A stretch of 23,767 nucleotides of DNA from a virus. A program made the translations under genes and the position numbers. The DNA lies in IMG/VR virus record IMGVR_UViG_3300023174_000632, positions 1 to 23,767 of that record; one strand, written 5' to 3'. The notes under the pieces are model-generated. The model did no database searches. It saw nothing but the letters and a program-made list of their open reading frames with translations, and was not told the DNA's origin. Positions 6,126 to 13,008 of the stretch are shown one piece after another; position 1 is the first letter of the stretch, and each line of letters starts with the position of its first letter.

Positions 6126-6152
6126 TCCATTAACTTAACGAAAGGTCAACTA

Positions 6153-6308
6153 ATGAACGATATCAATTCCTGCTACTGTACTAATCATTCTATTTGCACA
6201 ATTTGTGCCCGTGGCTATACTACCGAAGGCATGGCCGTGTATGATCGTGATCTAGCTCAAGATTGGGCTATGACACGAATGGCGGATGCGGAAATGGGGG
6301 ATTTGTGA
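6153..6308 (+). CDS. 51-aa Cys-rich hypothetical protein
   Basis: Starts at the first ATG after AACGAAAGG; an earlier in-frame TTG lies inside the promoter and is rejected. CYCTNHSICTIC near residues 7-18 suggests a zinc site, followed by a helical MAVYDRDLAQDWAMTRMADAE tail. Its stop TGA overlaps the box of promoter 6. Confidence 0.65.
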   Translation: MNDINSCYCTNHSICTICARGYTTEGMAVYDRDLAQDWAMTRMADAEMGDL

Positions 6309-6330
6309 TGTCGGTCCCTCCTGCTATAAT
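6308..6330 (+). promoter_or_regulatory. RecA-NDp/PafBC-type promoter 6 (leaderless output)
   Basis: ATGTCGGTC, 8 bp, TATAAT. The next ATG lies only 7 bp after the -10, so the transcript should begin at or next to the start codon. This is the only member of the series without the AACGAAAGG motif. Confidence 0.75.
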
Positions 6331-6337
6331 TTCCCCC

Positions 6338-7057
6338 ATGTTAAAAAGATCTAATGATCGTAAGGTTACTAACCTTGTCTCTAAGAATGGTAAAACTCCT
6401 GCCATTGCGAATACATTCGGCCTGCCTGCAGGTAAAGAATTCTCATGTCCTGGCGCCACTAGCATATGCGAAAGCGTATGTTATGCAGGCAAATTAGAAA
6501 AATTATATAAAGGCGTTAAAGACGTGCTCATGCACAATTGGAATTTACTTAAAGACGCCGACGAATCCACCATGGTGGATTTATTAGAAAATATGATTAA
6601 TGATTTTCGAAAAGATTGTGAAAAGAAAAATGCTAAATTATTATTCCGTATCCACTGGGACGGAGATTTTTTTAACGATACCTATGCACGTGCATGGCAA
6701 TACGTTATTTTGAACAATAGCGATATTCAATTTTGGGTGTATACACGAGTTAAGTCTGCTGCTCTTATTCTAGATAACATTGCTAATTTATCTCTTTATT
6801 ATTCTACGGATGACGAGAATAAAGATATTGCTCATGATCTACGTAAGACTGGTACTAAAATTAGATTGGCATATCTAGGTAAAACTTTTGGCATAACCGA
6901 AAGTACTATGAAAGAGTTAACTGGTAAGCCTGGTGCTAAATGTCCTGAAAATAATAAAAGCATTCCGCTAATTTCTACTAACGGTTCCGCTTGTGTATCG
7001 TGTGGCTTGTGCGTATTTGGAAAAGCAGATGTTAGATTTTCTGCTAGTAAAAAATAA
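6338..7057 (+). CDS. GP88-like Cys-rich phage protein
   Basis: Resembles the phage Gene product 88 family of unknown function: GLPAGKEFSCPGA-x3-C-x3-CYAGK (Cys37, Cys44, Cys48) near the N terminus and a Cys cluster at the C terminus (Cys202, 219, 222, 225). The eight-residue spacing pattern could bind zinc or an iron-sulfur cluster. Residues 100-115 hold RIHWDGDFF, a conserved-looking acidic patch. The start at 6338 (239 aa) is chosen because promoter 6 ends 7 bp upstream; longer in-frame starts at 6263 and 6308 would be cut off by it. Confidence 0.7.
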   Translation: MLKRSNDRKVTNLVSKNGKTPAIANTFGLPAGKEFSCPGATSICESVCYAGKLEKLYKGVKDVLMHNWNLLKDADESTMVDLLENMINDFRKDCEKKNAKLLFRIHWDGDFFNDTYARAWQYVILNNSDIQFWVYTRVKSAALILDNIANLSLYYSTDDENKDIAHDLRKTGTKIRLAYLGKTFGITESTMKELTGKPGAKCPENNKSIPLISTNGSACVSCGLCVFGKADVRFSASKK

Positions 7058-7058
7058 A

Positions 7059-7151
7059 ATGGCGTTTGCGTTAGGTGAAATGTTTGGGGCTCTATTCTGC
7101 ATAACAATTGCGGCCCCATTCATAATGTTTTTTTATTTCTTATTTAAATAG
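7059..7151 (+). CDS. 30-aa hydrophobic membrane peptide
   Basis: Starts 1 bp after the preceding stop, with no separate ribosome site, so reinitiation is likely. Nearly the whole peptide is one membrane segment (GALFCITIAAPFIMFFYFLF). Holin-like size, but too short to call. Confidence 0.45.
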   Translation: MAFALGEMFGALFCITIAAPFIMFFYFLFK

Positions 7152-7241
7152 CGCCGCTGGCGCCCACAGAGCTGCGGGGTCGGGCGTGTCCTTAAGGGTG
7201 TGATGTAAATCACCCTGGAAAATATGGGCGTGTTGTAATAA
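7152..7241. other. intergenic hairpin pair
   Basis: GCGCC-GCT-GGCGC (7151-7163) and AGGGTG (7195-7200) with CACCCT (7211-7216). The second is followed by CCTGGAAAATATGGGCGTGT, a variant of the module seen before other promoters of the block. Confidence 0.45.
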
Positions 7242-7264
7242 ATGTCAGTTAAAACTGCTATAAT
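7242..7264 (+). promoter_or_regulatory. RecA-NDp/PafBC-type promoter 7
   Basis: ATGTCAGTT, 8 bp, TATAAT. AACGAAAGGAA at 7274. Confidence 0.8.
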
Positions 7265-7288
7265 TCCAACCACAACGAAAGGAAGCAA

Positions 7289-7495
7289 ATGAAAACAGTT
7301 AAACACTCTCTCAAATTCATAACTGAATTAGATGAAAACAACCCAACGGCTAAACGCCTACTTGCGCTACCTGAAACACAGCAAATTGCTATGCTAGAAA
7401 GTATGCTTAAAGAATTGGTTGCCCCTCAACTATCTGAAATACTTAAAGAATTAAACAAAAATAATTCTTTCGCAACTCTAAAGGTGGCTATCTAA
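7289..7495 (+). CDS. 68-aa helical hypothetical protein
   Basis: Almost entirely helical, Leu/Glu/Lys-rich (LLALPETQQIAMLESMLKELV), likely a coiled-coil or small oligomer. Start fixed by AACGAAAGGAAGCAA. Coupled by TAATG to the next gene. Confidence 0.7.
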   Translation: MKTVKHSLKFITELDENNPTAKRLLALPETQQIAMLESMLKELVAPQLSEILKELNKNNSFATLKVAI

Positions 7496-7776
7496 TGCTA
7501 TCAACAGCAATATCGTTAGCAGAGGCAACCAAAAAAGCCATATATGATGATGAAATAATGGCGTTGGCTGGCGAACTACACACACGCAGAAATGAACTTA
7601 ACGATAATCAATTCCCTAGATATATCTATATGTATTCAATAGCGTTAGCAAGTAAGGTGGCAGACCTTACTACTAAAATATTACTGACCGAACAACAAAT
7701 GTCAGACCTAATTGATACAATTAACGAAATGGACAATATAACCGAAACAGTACTGGAGGAAAACAATGGGATATAA
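7495..7776 (+). CDS. 93-aa helical hypothetical protein
   Basis: Long helices with a Tyr/Met-rich middle (FPRYIYMYSIALASKVADL). Overlaps the next gene by 11 bp. A weak promoter-like match to the PafBC box lies inside it (7699-7721). No family recognised. Confidence 0.7.
   Translation: MLSTAISLAEATKKAIYDDEIMALAGELHTRRNELNDNQFPRYIYMYSIALASKVADLTTKILLTEQQMSDLIDTINEMDNITETVLEENNGI
7699..7721 (+). promoter_or_regulatory. weak intragenic PafBC-type site
   Basis: ATGTCAGAC, 8 bp, TACAAT, then TTAACGAAATGG, an imperfect echo of the cassette inside a coding sequence. It could feed the 7766 gene or an internal ATG at 7729; it may also be chance. Confidence 0.25.
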
Positions 7777-8035
7777 CACAGCACTAGACTTAGCAGAGAG
7801 TTTTGACTTAGACCAAGCAATTCTAATTCATCTACAAAATAATCATTACCCACCCGTACCCGCATCTATGGTAGAACCATGTATTGATGCTATTGATGCT
7901 TACTACGAGGAGGACTATGATAAGTTAATTAAACTACCTGAACCCGTACTATGGAAGGGCAGAGATCAAGCACCTGCCTCAGCAATTATAGAAGCGCATC
8001 ACCTAGAAGCATGGCTACCCGAAACCGACTACTAA
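7766..8035 (+). CDS. 89-aa acidic hypothetical protein
   Basis: Begins MGYNTALDLAESF, with GGAGG-type ribosome site upstream inside the preceding gene. Acidic middle (IDAIDAYYEEDYDKL). Promoter 8 starts at the base after its stop, and ACCGAC near its end pairs with GTCGGT of that promoter. Confidence 0.7.
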   Translation: MGYNTALDLAESFDLDQAILIHLQNNHYPPVPASMVEPCIDAIDAYYEEDYDKLIKLPEPVLWKGRDQAPASAIIEAHHLEAWLPETDY

Positions 8036-8058
8036 TTGTCGGTGGTGGGTGCTATAAT
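8036..8058 (+). promoter_or_regulatory. RecA-NDp/PafBC-type promoter 8
   Basis: TTGTCGGTG, 8 bp, TATAAT: perfect match. CCTCAACGAAAGGAAA follows, the copy with the longest complementarity (16 nt) to the small RNA at 12799-12930. Confidence 0.85.
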
Positions 8059-8081
8059 ACAACCTCAACGAAAGGAAATAA

Positions 8082-8222
8082 ATGGAAATCGGAACAACCT
8101 ACACAACTACCCAAAGTGGTATTACTGGAGTTATCAAAGCAATAGATAACCACCCAAGCGGAGTTAATCGTATTCTGCTTGATGTAAATGGAACTGAACG
8201 CTGGACAAGCGTAAGAGCATAA
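8082..8222 (+). CDS. 46-aa hypothetical protein, beta-rich
   Basis: MEIGTTYTTTQSGITGVIKA, then a DVNGTERWTSVR end: a compact beta pattern resembling a tiny SH3-like or OB-like barrel. Start set by promoter 8 and AACGAAAGGAAATAA. No family recognised. Confidence 0.65.
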   Translation: MEIGTTYTTTQSGITGVIKAIDNHPSGVNRILLDVNGTERWTSVRA

Positions 8223-8249
8223 CAAAACCCACCTAACGAAAGGAAACAA

Positions 8250-8672
8250 ATGGCAAGACAGAAAGCAATTAGCGTAAAAATCGCTACAACTAAGGTTATT
8301 AAAGCCTTAGAAACTAGGTTAGCCAAATTAGAGGCTGACTTTAAGAAGCAAGACGAAAACGAAGCAAAGTATCAAAAATCCGTTGAGAAATGGAAAAAGG
8401 AACTATTCTCGTTTGCGGTTGCTAATATATCTAAGGCAGAAAACCTTAGAACTAATTATCGTTCTTGGAACAATAACCTTAATGTTGATTTTGATTTAAC
8501 AGTTAAGGAAAACTCGTTCCCTGCCGAGCCTCAAAGAGATTTTGAGCAACTCCATGTTCATACTTATCGTGAGATGAAAGAGGAAATGGAGAACGCTATC
8601 CGTATTCTCAAAATGACAGATGAGGATACAGTAAGCACAAGCACTTACAACGCTATCGCAAGATACTTGTAA
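8250..8672 (+). CDS. 140-aa coiled-coil protein
   Basis: Residues about 15-60 form a Lys/Glu-rich coiled coil (ALETRLAKLEADFKK). The C-terminal half is mixed, with HVHTYREMKEEMENAIRIL. AACGAAAGGAAACAA precedes the start, but no promoter box lies in the 27-bp gap. The gene is therefore cotranscribed from promoter 8, which shows the motif is tied to translation rather than only to promoters. Confidence 0.75.
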   Translation: MARQKAISVKIATTKVIKALETRLAKLEADFKKQDENEAKYQKSVEKWKKELFSFAVANISKAENLRTNYRSWNNNLNVDFDLTVKENSFPAEPQRDFEQLHVHTYREMKEEMENAIRILKMTDEDTVSTSTYNAIARYL

Positions 8673-8679
8673 TACTGAT

Positions 8680-8704
8680 GGGGGCTAGACAAAATCTAGT
8701 CCCC
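8680..8704 (+). terminator. hairpin at the end of the 8250 gene
   Basis: GGGGGCTAGA-CAAAA-TCTAGTCCCC with one G-U pair and no T-tract. The right arm runs into a degenerate promoter (AGTCCCCTATGT, TAAAAT at 8710-8715) resembling promoter 1. Confidence 0.5.
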
Positions 8705-8800
8705 TATGTTAAAATAGTTATCCGTTCTGGCATAACGACAAATTGCGAACAACCTGAGCAAGTTGCTAAACTGCTCACAACTACTACAAAAAGGAAATAA

Positions 8801-9016
8801 ATGCGTTATAGAATAGAAATCTATGATGAAGTAAAAGCTAACGATTTAACTATTTACTCAGATGAAAATATAGAGCGTGAAGGTTTATCTAAAATTGTAT
8901 TTTCATATTTGCCCCGCTTTAACGGTAATGTTAAGGCATATGTATTTGATCAGATAAAAAAAAGAAAAACTGCAGCATCTTTTTATCCCATGGATGTTAG
9001 AGAATTAATTAAATAA
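8801..9016 (+). CDS. 71-aa hypothetical protein
   Basis: MRYRIEIYDEVKANDLTIYSDE opening suggests a ferredoxin-like beta-alpha fold; the tail is basic. Its ribosome site is AAAAAGGAAATAA, lacking the AACG extension. Its leader of about 80 nt is longer than in the rest of the block and holds a hairpin GAGCA...TGCTC. Regulation may differ. Confidence 0.7.
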   Translation: MRYRIEIYDEVKANDLTIYSDENIEREGLSKIVFSYLPRFNGNVKAYVFDQIKKRKTAASFYPMDVRELIK

Positions 9017-9023
9017 TAATCTT

Positions 9024-9064
9024 GGGCCAGGTTTGTAACGTGTAATCATCTAGATCCCTGGCCC
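9024..9064 (+). terminator. hairpin terminator-like
   Basis: GGGCCAGG (9024-9031) pairs with CCTGGCCC (9057-9064) around a 25-nt loop, after the 8801 gene. Only a weak T-run follows. Confidence 0.5.
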
Positions 9065-9067
9065 ATC

Positions 9068-9141
9068 TTCCCAGGCTGCCCGCACACCTGCGGGGTTATC
9101 CACAGCCTTACGGCTACCTGTGGAAAACTCCTGAAAATTTG
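9068..9141. other. second DnaA-box element, related to 4940-5010
   Basis: Perfect TTATCCACA (9096-9104) and reverse TGTGGAAAA (9119-9127). The order CTGCCCGCA, WTCCACAG, CTTACG, TGTGGAAAA, CCTGAAAAT matches the 4959 element, so the two are diverged copies. Confidence 0.55.
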
Positions 9142-9159
9142 ATAATGATAAGATAGACA

Positions 9160-9182
9160 ATGTCAGTGGACTGTGTTAGAAT
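9160..9182 (+). promoter_or_regulatory. RecA-NDp/PafBC-type promoter 9
   Basis: ATGTCAGTG, 8 bp, TAGAAT. AACGAAAGGA at 9195. Confidence 0.8.
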
Positions 9183-9208
9183 AGGCACTAATCAAACGAA
9201 AGGATAAA

Positions 9209-10216
9209 ATGGCTCATAACCTAGAACAACAAGATGGTCAAGTAGCATTTGCGCTGCGTGGCGCTCCTGCTTGGCACAATCTTGCAAACCGCATTTTCGG
9301 TCAAGACGAAAATGTAAGTACTGCAACTATGCTTGAAGAAGCAAAGTTAAATAACTGGAATGTCCGCTTGTCGGATGTTGCAGATCATATTCCAAATACA
9401 TGGAGAAATACATCAGACAATTTCTTCGTAATTCGTGATAACCCATTTGATGGTGGTACCGACGTGCTATCAGTAGTTGGTAATCGATATAAGACCGTTC
9501 AAAATGAGGATTTATTCGCATTTGCTGATAACGTGTTAGATAACGATTCTGCTAGATGGGAATCTGCTGGCTCAATTAAGAATGGCAAAGTTGTATTTGG
9601 CTCATTAGATATTCCTCGTGAAATCGTATTAGACCCACAAGGTATAAACGATAAAACTAAGTTATATCTAATTGTCTGGACATCACATGATGGTTCAGTA
9701 TCAGTTCAAGCAGCAATCACACCTGTTCGTGTTGTATGCCAAAACACTTTGAATCTTGCAATGCGTACCGCAAAGCAATCATTTAAAATTCGCCATACTC
9801 AAACTGCTGAGGGTAGAATTGTTCAAGCCCGTCAAGCATTGGGATTGACATTCACATACGCTGATGCATTCCAAAAGGAAGCAGAAGAGTTATTCCAGCA
9901 ATCAATTACTGATAAGCAATTTTCAGATTTGATTCGCAATCTATATCCAAAGCCTGACACTACTGCTAAAAACGCATTGGCTCGTTGGGAAAATAAAGTT
10001 GTGATGATTGATGACTTGTATCATAACTCACCAACTAATAACACAATTAAAGGCACTGCTTGGGGTGCGTTTAATGCATTAACTGAGCGCTTAGATTATT
10101 ACCGTTCATCTAAAAAAGGTAATACATCTTCGCTAATGGCAGCAGCAAGTGGTTTTGACCCATTGCTAACTGCTGAGAAGAATAAAATTCTCAAAGCAGT
10201 TAAAGCGCTAGCCTAA
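9209..10216 (+). CDS. DUF932 phage/plasmid-like protein
   Basis: A 335-residue member of the DUF932 family found on phages and plasmids, of unknown biochemical role. The start MAHNLEQQDGQVAFALRGAPAWHNL and the central VRVVCQNTLNLAM are family hallmarks. Full length for the family. It sits directly downstream of the second DnaA-box element, in keeping with a link to replication or host takeover, but this is context only. Single-gene unit between promoter 9 and a GC-rich hairpin. Confidence 0.85.
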   Translation: MAHNLEQQDGQVAFALRGAPAWHNLANRIFGQDENVSTATMLEEAKLNNWNVRLSDVADHIPNTWRNTSDNFFVIRDNPFDGGTDVLSVVGNRYKTVQNEDLFAFADNVLDNDSARWESAGSIKNGKVVFGSLDIPREIVLDPQGINDKTKLYLIVWTSHDGSVSVQAAITPVRVVCQNTLNLAMRTAKQSFKIRHTQTAEGRIVQARQALGLTFTYADAFQKEAEELFQQSITDKQFSDLIRNLYPKPDTTAKNALARWENKVVMIDDLYHNSPTNNTIKGTAWGAFNALTERLDYYRSSKKGNTSSLMAAASGFDPLLTAEKNKILKAVKALA

Positions 10217-10223
10217 ATAAATT

Positions 10224-10241
10224 GGGGCCCGAAAGGGCCCC
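10224..10241 (+). terminator. perfect GGGGCCC hairpin with GAAA loop
   Basis: GGGGCCC-GAAA-GGGCCCC directly after the DUF932 gene. No T-tract. Confidence 0.6.
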
Positions 10242-10322
10242 ATATCTAAAGCTGCGCCCAGGGCTGAAGGCCCAAATTCTTTCTTACGGCATCTATAAAA
10301 AAAGCCCCAGCAATCCTTGATA

Positions 10323-10345
10323 ATGTCAGTCGACTCTGATACAAT
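10323..10345 (+). promoter_or_regulatory. RecA-NDp/PafBC-type promoter 10
   Basis: ATGTCAGTC, 8 bp, TACAAT. TCAACGAAAGGAA at 10354. Confidence 0.75.
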
Positions 10346-10370
10346 TGCGACATTCAACGAAAGGAATGAA

Positions 10371-11120
10371 ATGCCAAACTGGGTATATAATACTCTAACT
10401 ATACAAGGTCCAAAGGACCAAGTAGATTCAATTAAAGAAAGATTGAATCAACCGTTTACCGTATTACATGATTCATGGAATATGGAAACTAATAAAATGG
10501 AAATATCAGAATCTAAATACTCTAATCCTGTCTTTGCATTTTGGAATATACATTCTCCATTAGAAGACGGTATTACAATGGAAGAATATGTTCAACAACC
10601 TAATCGACTAGGTATTGACACCAATTCACCTGATTGGTTTGCTAAAGAGGTGGAGCATGCTAAAACTCAGAAAGATTGGTATAACTGGAATACAACTAAC
10701 TGGGGAACTAAGTGGGATGTTGCCGTATCAGATGATGACAAGTATCCTGATACAGAACTACTTGAGCATGTGTCTAACGGAGAAGACCAATGGCTTGTCT
10801 ATAAATATAATACTGCTTGGTCTCCTGCCGTTACTATATTAACTAAACTATCATTACTTATTCCTAACTGTGTTCTAACCTTAGAGTTTGAGGAAGAGAC
10901 AGGTTGGGGTGGCGAATATGAGATTCTTCGTGGTGAAGTAACAGAACGCTTAGAATATGAAAATCGTTGCTATGCCTGCCAATCTTTTGACACAATAGAT
11001 TCTTGTGAAGAAGGTTGTGGCGAATTTTGCTCAGAATGCAATCAAGGATCTTGGCAAGATGAAGAGGCTATGGCACAATGTGATACACACGTTTCTCTAT
11101 TAGAAAAAGTGGAAGCATGA
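10371..11120 (+). CDS. Api92/YubB-like protein with C-terminal zinc ribbon
   Basis: MPNWVYNTLTIQG and the later WNTTNWGTKWDV are hallmarks of the Api92/YubB-like ferredoxin-fold family of phages and conjugative plasmids. Function unknown. Residues about 215-240 add a Cys-rich module (CYACQSFD, CEEGCGEFCSEC) that looks like a zinc ribbon. The start at 10371 (249 aa) follows AACGAAAGGAATGAA; a longer in-frame start at 10317 is upstream of the promoter and rejected. ATGA overlap with the next gene. Confidence 0.8.
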   Translation: MPNWVYNTLTIQGPKDQVDSIKERLNQPFTVLHDSWNMETNKMEISESKYSNPVFAFWNIHSPLEDGITMEEYVQQPNRLGIDTNSPDWFAKEVEHAKTQKDWYNWNTTNWGTKWDVAVSDDDKYPDTELLEHVSNGEDQWLVYKYNTAWSPAVTILTKLSLLIPNCVLTLEFEEETGWGGEYEILRGEVTERLEYENRCYACQSFDTIDSCEEGCGEFCSECNQGSWQDEEAMAQCDTHVSLLEKVEA

Positions 11121-11770
11121 CAGAAAGCTGGTTTAAAGATACTCATCTATGCACAATATGTGATGCCTTGGTTGAGGTAACACGTAAAGATGAGTTTAGG
11201 AATATATGGCACTGTGGTGTCGAATGCAACCTATTGTCAGTAGAAGATGCTACAATACTCCCAACAACAACGAAAGGAAATGAAATGAATGGAATGACAG
11301 AAACTAATCTGCCTCTATCAGATGCAGAGCGCTATAACCCTAATCAACTTGTTACATACAAGAAGATTGCAGGAACATTTGCTGCTCCTGAGGCTCCTGA
11401 ATATATTACCGAAAAGGTAGTAGATATTGAATGGGCCTTGGACCAAGCACGTAAACAATCTGCAGACTATTACAGTCTTAAAAATAAGATTGATGGTCTT
11501 AATGACAAGATAGTTGAATGGGCAAATCCTAACTACAGCAAAGAAGAAGTTATTCGTGAACTATGCGAATACTTTGGAATTAATCCAACCAAGCAAGTCA
11601 GGGTAACTGGTACAATTCAGTTCGAAGCCATAGTCGATATTCCTCTTGATGAGGTCGAAGACTTTGACGCACATTATCTGTTAGCAGATGATCTTTCATT
11701 AACATCTTATAATTCAAATGTAGATATTAATGATTGGTCTCTAGAAGATACAGATGTGGATTGGGACTAA
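11117..11770 (+). CDS. hypothetical protein with N-terminal zinc site; internal start gives a short form
   Basis: A 217-residue frame opening by ATGA overlap. Residues 12-37 carry CTIC and C-x3-C (LCTICDAL, HCGVEC), a zinc site. Inside the same frame lie a full PafBC-type promoter (11234-11256), the AACGAAAGG motif (translated in passing) and an ATG at 11285 that would start a 161-residue form beginning MNGMTETNLPLSD. The two parts look like formerly separate genes joined by loss of a stop. The C-terminal part is acidic (DVDINDWSLEDTDVDWD-like end). No family recognised. Confidence 0.65.
   Translation: MTESWFKDTHLCTICDALVEVTRKDEFRNIWHCGVECNLLSVEDATILPTTTKGNEMNGMTETNLPLSDAERYNPNQLVTYKKIAGTFAAPEAPEYITEKVVDIEWALDQARKQSADYYSLKNKIDGLNDKIVEWANPNYSKEEVIRELCEYFGINPTKQVRVTGTIQFEAIVDIPLDEVEDFDAHYLLADDLSLTSYNSNVDINDWSLEDTDVDWD
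11234..11256 (+). promoter_or_regulatory. RecA-NDp/PafBC-type promoter 11, inside a coding frame
   Basis: TTGTCAGTA, 8 bp, TACAAT. CAACGAAAGGAAA at 11268, then ATG 11285 in frame with the enclosing gene. Confidence 0.7.
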
Positions 11771-12009
11771 TGTATTATAAATTAAAAGCAGATTCAGCCA
11801 AGGCGTTCCAGTTTTCTATATGGGACGCTGAGGTTGGAGGACTGGATCCTGATTCATGCAATGCAGAAGCGTTGACTTTCGAGATTGGAACTGGTAATAT
11901 TGAGAAGGTAAGTAGATTAATATCTAAACACCAACTTAAGGTTTTAATCGAGAGCAAGTATGCTGATAACGAATTAGCATATCGATATGATAGGATGATT
12001 AATGTCTGA
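11770..12009 (+). CDS. 79-aa hypothetical protein
   Basis: ATG shared with the preceding stop (TAATG). MYYKLKADSAKAFQFSIWDAEVGGLDP, with a helical C terminus. Overlaps the next start by a few bases. No family recognised. Confidence 0.65.
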   Translation: MYYKLKADSAKAFQFSIWDAEVGGLDPDSCNAEALTFEIGTGNIEKVSRLISKHQLKVLIESKYADNELAYRYDRMINV

Positions 12010-12148
12010 CTATAAAGACGGATTCCAAGACGGGTATAAGTTTGCCCGTGAGGAAATGATGGAGAAGTTAAGAGAGATTGATATCAACGATATCGATAAC
12101 TGGCTTCTTGACAGGTTAGCAGACATGATTGAGAGTAATAAACTATGA
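12002..12148 (+). CDS. 48-aa acidic helical protein
   Basis: MSDYKDGFQDGYKFAREEMMEKL then IDNWLLDRLADMIES: amphipathic helices. GFQDGYKFA-like openings are common in small phage proteins. ATGA overlap with the next gene. Confidence 0.65.
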   Translation: MSDYKDGFQDGYKFAREEMMEKLREIDINDIDNWLLDRLADMIESNKL

Positions 12149-12372
12149 GCGAATGGATTAAATGCGATAGCTGTCCAGCTCAGGCTAAATGGATAATCAG
12201 ATTTGTTAATAAGTCAGATGTAGATACAGTAGGAGGGCTTACATCAAATGAGCTCAGTTTCTGTAGCCATCATTTAAACAAGAATAAGCAGGCTCTTGAC
12301 AAAGTAACATTAGAAATAGTAGAATTGAATAAGAAGGAAGAGTCACCTCAACTAACAGAAAAGGCGGTATAA
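12145..12372 (+). CDS. 75-aa zinc-binding protein of an actinobacterial type
   Basis: CDSCPAQAKWIIRF at 7-20 followed by LSFCSHH near 38-44 matches the small Cys2/Cys-His-His pattern frequent in actinobacteria and their phages (DUF7455-like). Zinc binding is likely, function unknown. Translationally coupled to both neighbours. Confidence 0.65.
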   Translation: MSEWIKCDSCPAQAKWIIRFVNKSDVDTVGGLTSNELSFCSHHLNKNKQALDKVTLEIVELNKKEESPQLTEKAV

Positions 12373-12373
12373 A

Positions 12374-12781
12374 ATGGGAGACAGAGCAAACTTCGTATTT
12401 GTGGACGGAGCAGGCGACACCATATGTTTATATGGGCACTGGGCTGGATACAACATGTTAGGAAAATTGGCGGATGCAGTTATTGCTGCCCGTCCTCGCT
12501 GGAATGATGAATCATATGCAACCCGTATAGCCATTAGTCATCTAATTGGGGACCAATGGAATATGGAAACTGGATGGGGACTGCAGGTAAATTCAATTGG
12601 AGATAATGAGCACAAGATTGCTGTTATCAATTGGAAAGACCAAACGTTCTCATTGCATGAACAAGACGATCACCGTAACCTTGAAAACAAGGTATTAGGT
12701 ATGAAGAATGAAGCAATCTTCACAATGGACTTAACGTCCTTCTGTGAGAAGTATGCATTGGAGAAACTTCTTACAACCTAG
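12374..12781 (+). CDS. conserved MGDRANF-type actinophage protein
   Basis: 135 residues starting MGDRANFVFVDGAGDTICLYGHWAGYNML, a start I recognise from conserved proteins of unknown function in actinobacteriophages. Ribosome site AAAAGGCGG, unlike the AACGAAAGG series. Last gene of the promoter 10 operon; its stop lies 3 bp before the extended -10 of the downstream RNA. Confidence 0.7.
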   Translation: MGDRANFVFVDGAGDTICLYGHWAGYNMLGKLADAVIAARPRWNDESYATRIAISHLIGDQWNMETGWGLQVNSIGDNEHKIAVINWKDQTFSLHEQDDHRNLENKVLGMKNEAIFTMDLTSFCEKYALEKLLTT

Positions 12782-12783
12782 TA

Positions 12784-12792
12784 TGATATAAT
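12784..12792 (+). promoter_or_regulatory. extended -10 promoter for the anti-RBS RNA
   Basis: TGATATAAT: TG-N-TATAAT with a perfect -10 and no good -35. Predicted start near 12799. Confidence 0.6.
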
Positions 12793-12798
12793 TTGTTT

Positions 12799-12930
12799 AG
12801 GCCATAGTGCCTATTCATACGAATGGTGCAACTCTTCCCGTTGCTAAGTAAGGCAGGTTTTTCCTTTCGTTGAGGTCCTAGCAGCCATTCTCTTAACCCC
12901 CAGAATTAGTCCTCCTGGGGGTTCGCTATT
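12799..12930 (+). ncRNA. candidate small RNA complementary to the shared ribosome-binding motif
   Basis: About 130 nt between an extended -10 promoter and an intrinsic terminator. The 5' part folds: AGGC/GCCT (12799-12812), ATTC/GAAT (12813-12824), GCAAC/GTTGC (12828-12844), or TGCCT (12808-12812) with AGGCA (12851-12855) as an enclosing stem. It is followed by a pyrimidine-rich segment without an obvious partner: TTTTTCCTTTCGTTGAGG (12858-12875). This is the reverse complement of the AACGAAAGGA motif with flanks: 16 nt for the 8082 gene and at least 9 nt for every other motif-bearing gene. No ORF. Role inferred, not shown. Confidence 0.6.
12895..12930 (+). terminator. intrinsic terminator of the small RNA
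   Basis: AACCCCCAG (12895-12903) pairs with CTGGGGGTT (12915-12923), 9 bp perfect, followed by CGCTATTT. Confidence 0.75.
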
Positions 12931-13008
12931 TCCCACAGCGGTGAGGGTATCATATCTGTTTTACGGATGTCAAATATATTTCCTGGAAATCTCAAGCTTT
13001 GGACAATG

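Noticed and set aside
6263-6337. Longer N terminus of the GP88-like gene
   Set aside because: It would place promoter 6 inside the coding sequence and overlap the previous gene by 46 bp; the start at 6338 fits a leaderless transcript.
9366-9390. TTGTCGGAT inside the DUF932 gene as another PafBC promoter
   Set aside because: No TAnnnT at the required 8-bp distance.
10317-10370. Longer N terminus of the Api92-like gene
   Set aside because: It begins upstream of promoter 10, and the family start MPNWVYNTL lies at 10371.
12858-12875. Inverted copy of the ribosome motif as a relic of a leftward gene cassette
   Set aside because: On the minus strand no TGTCRG box or -10 lies at the right distance, and the only ATG nearby opens a 14-codon frame upstream of the motif.
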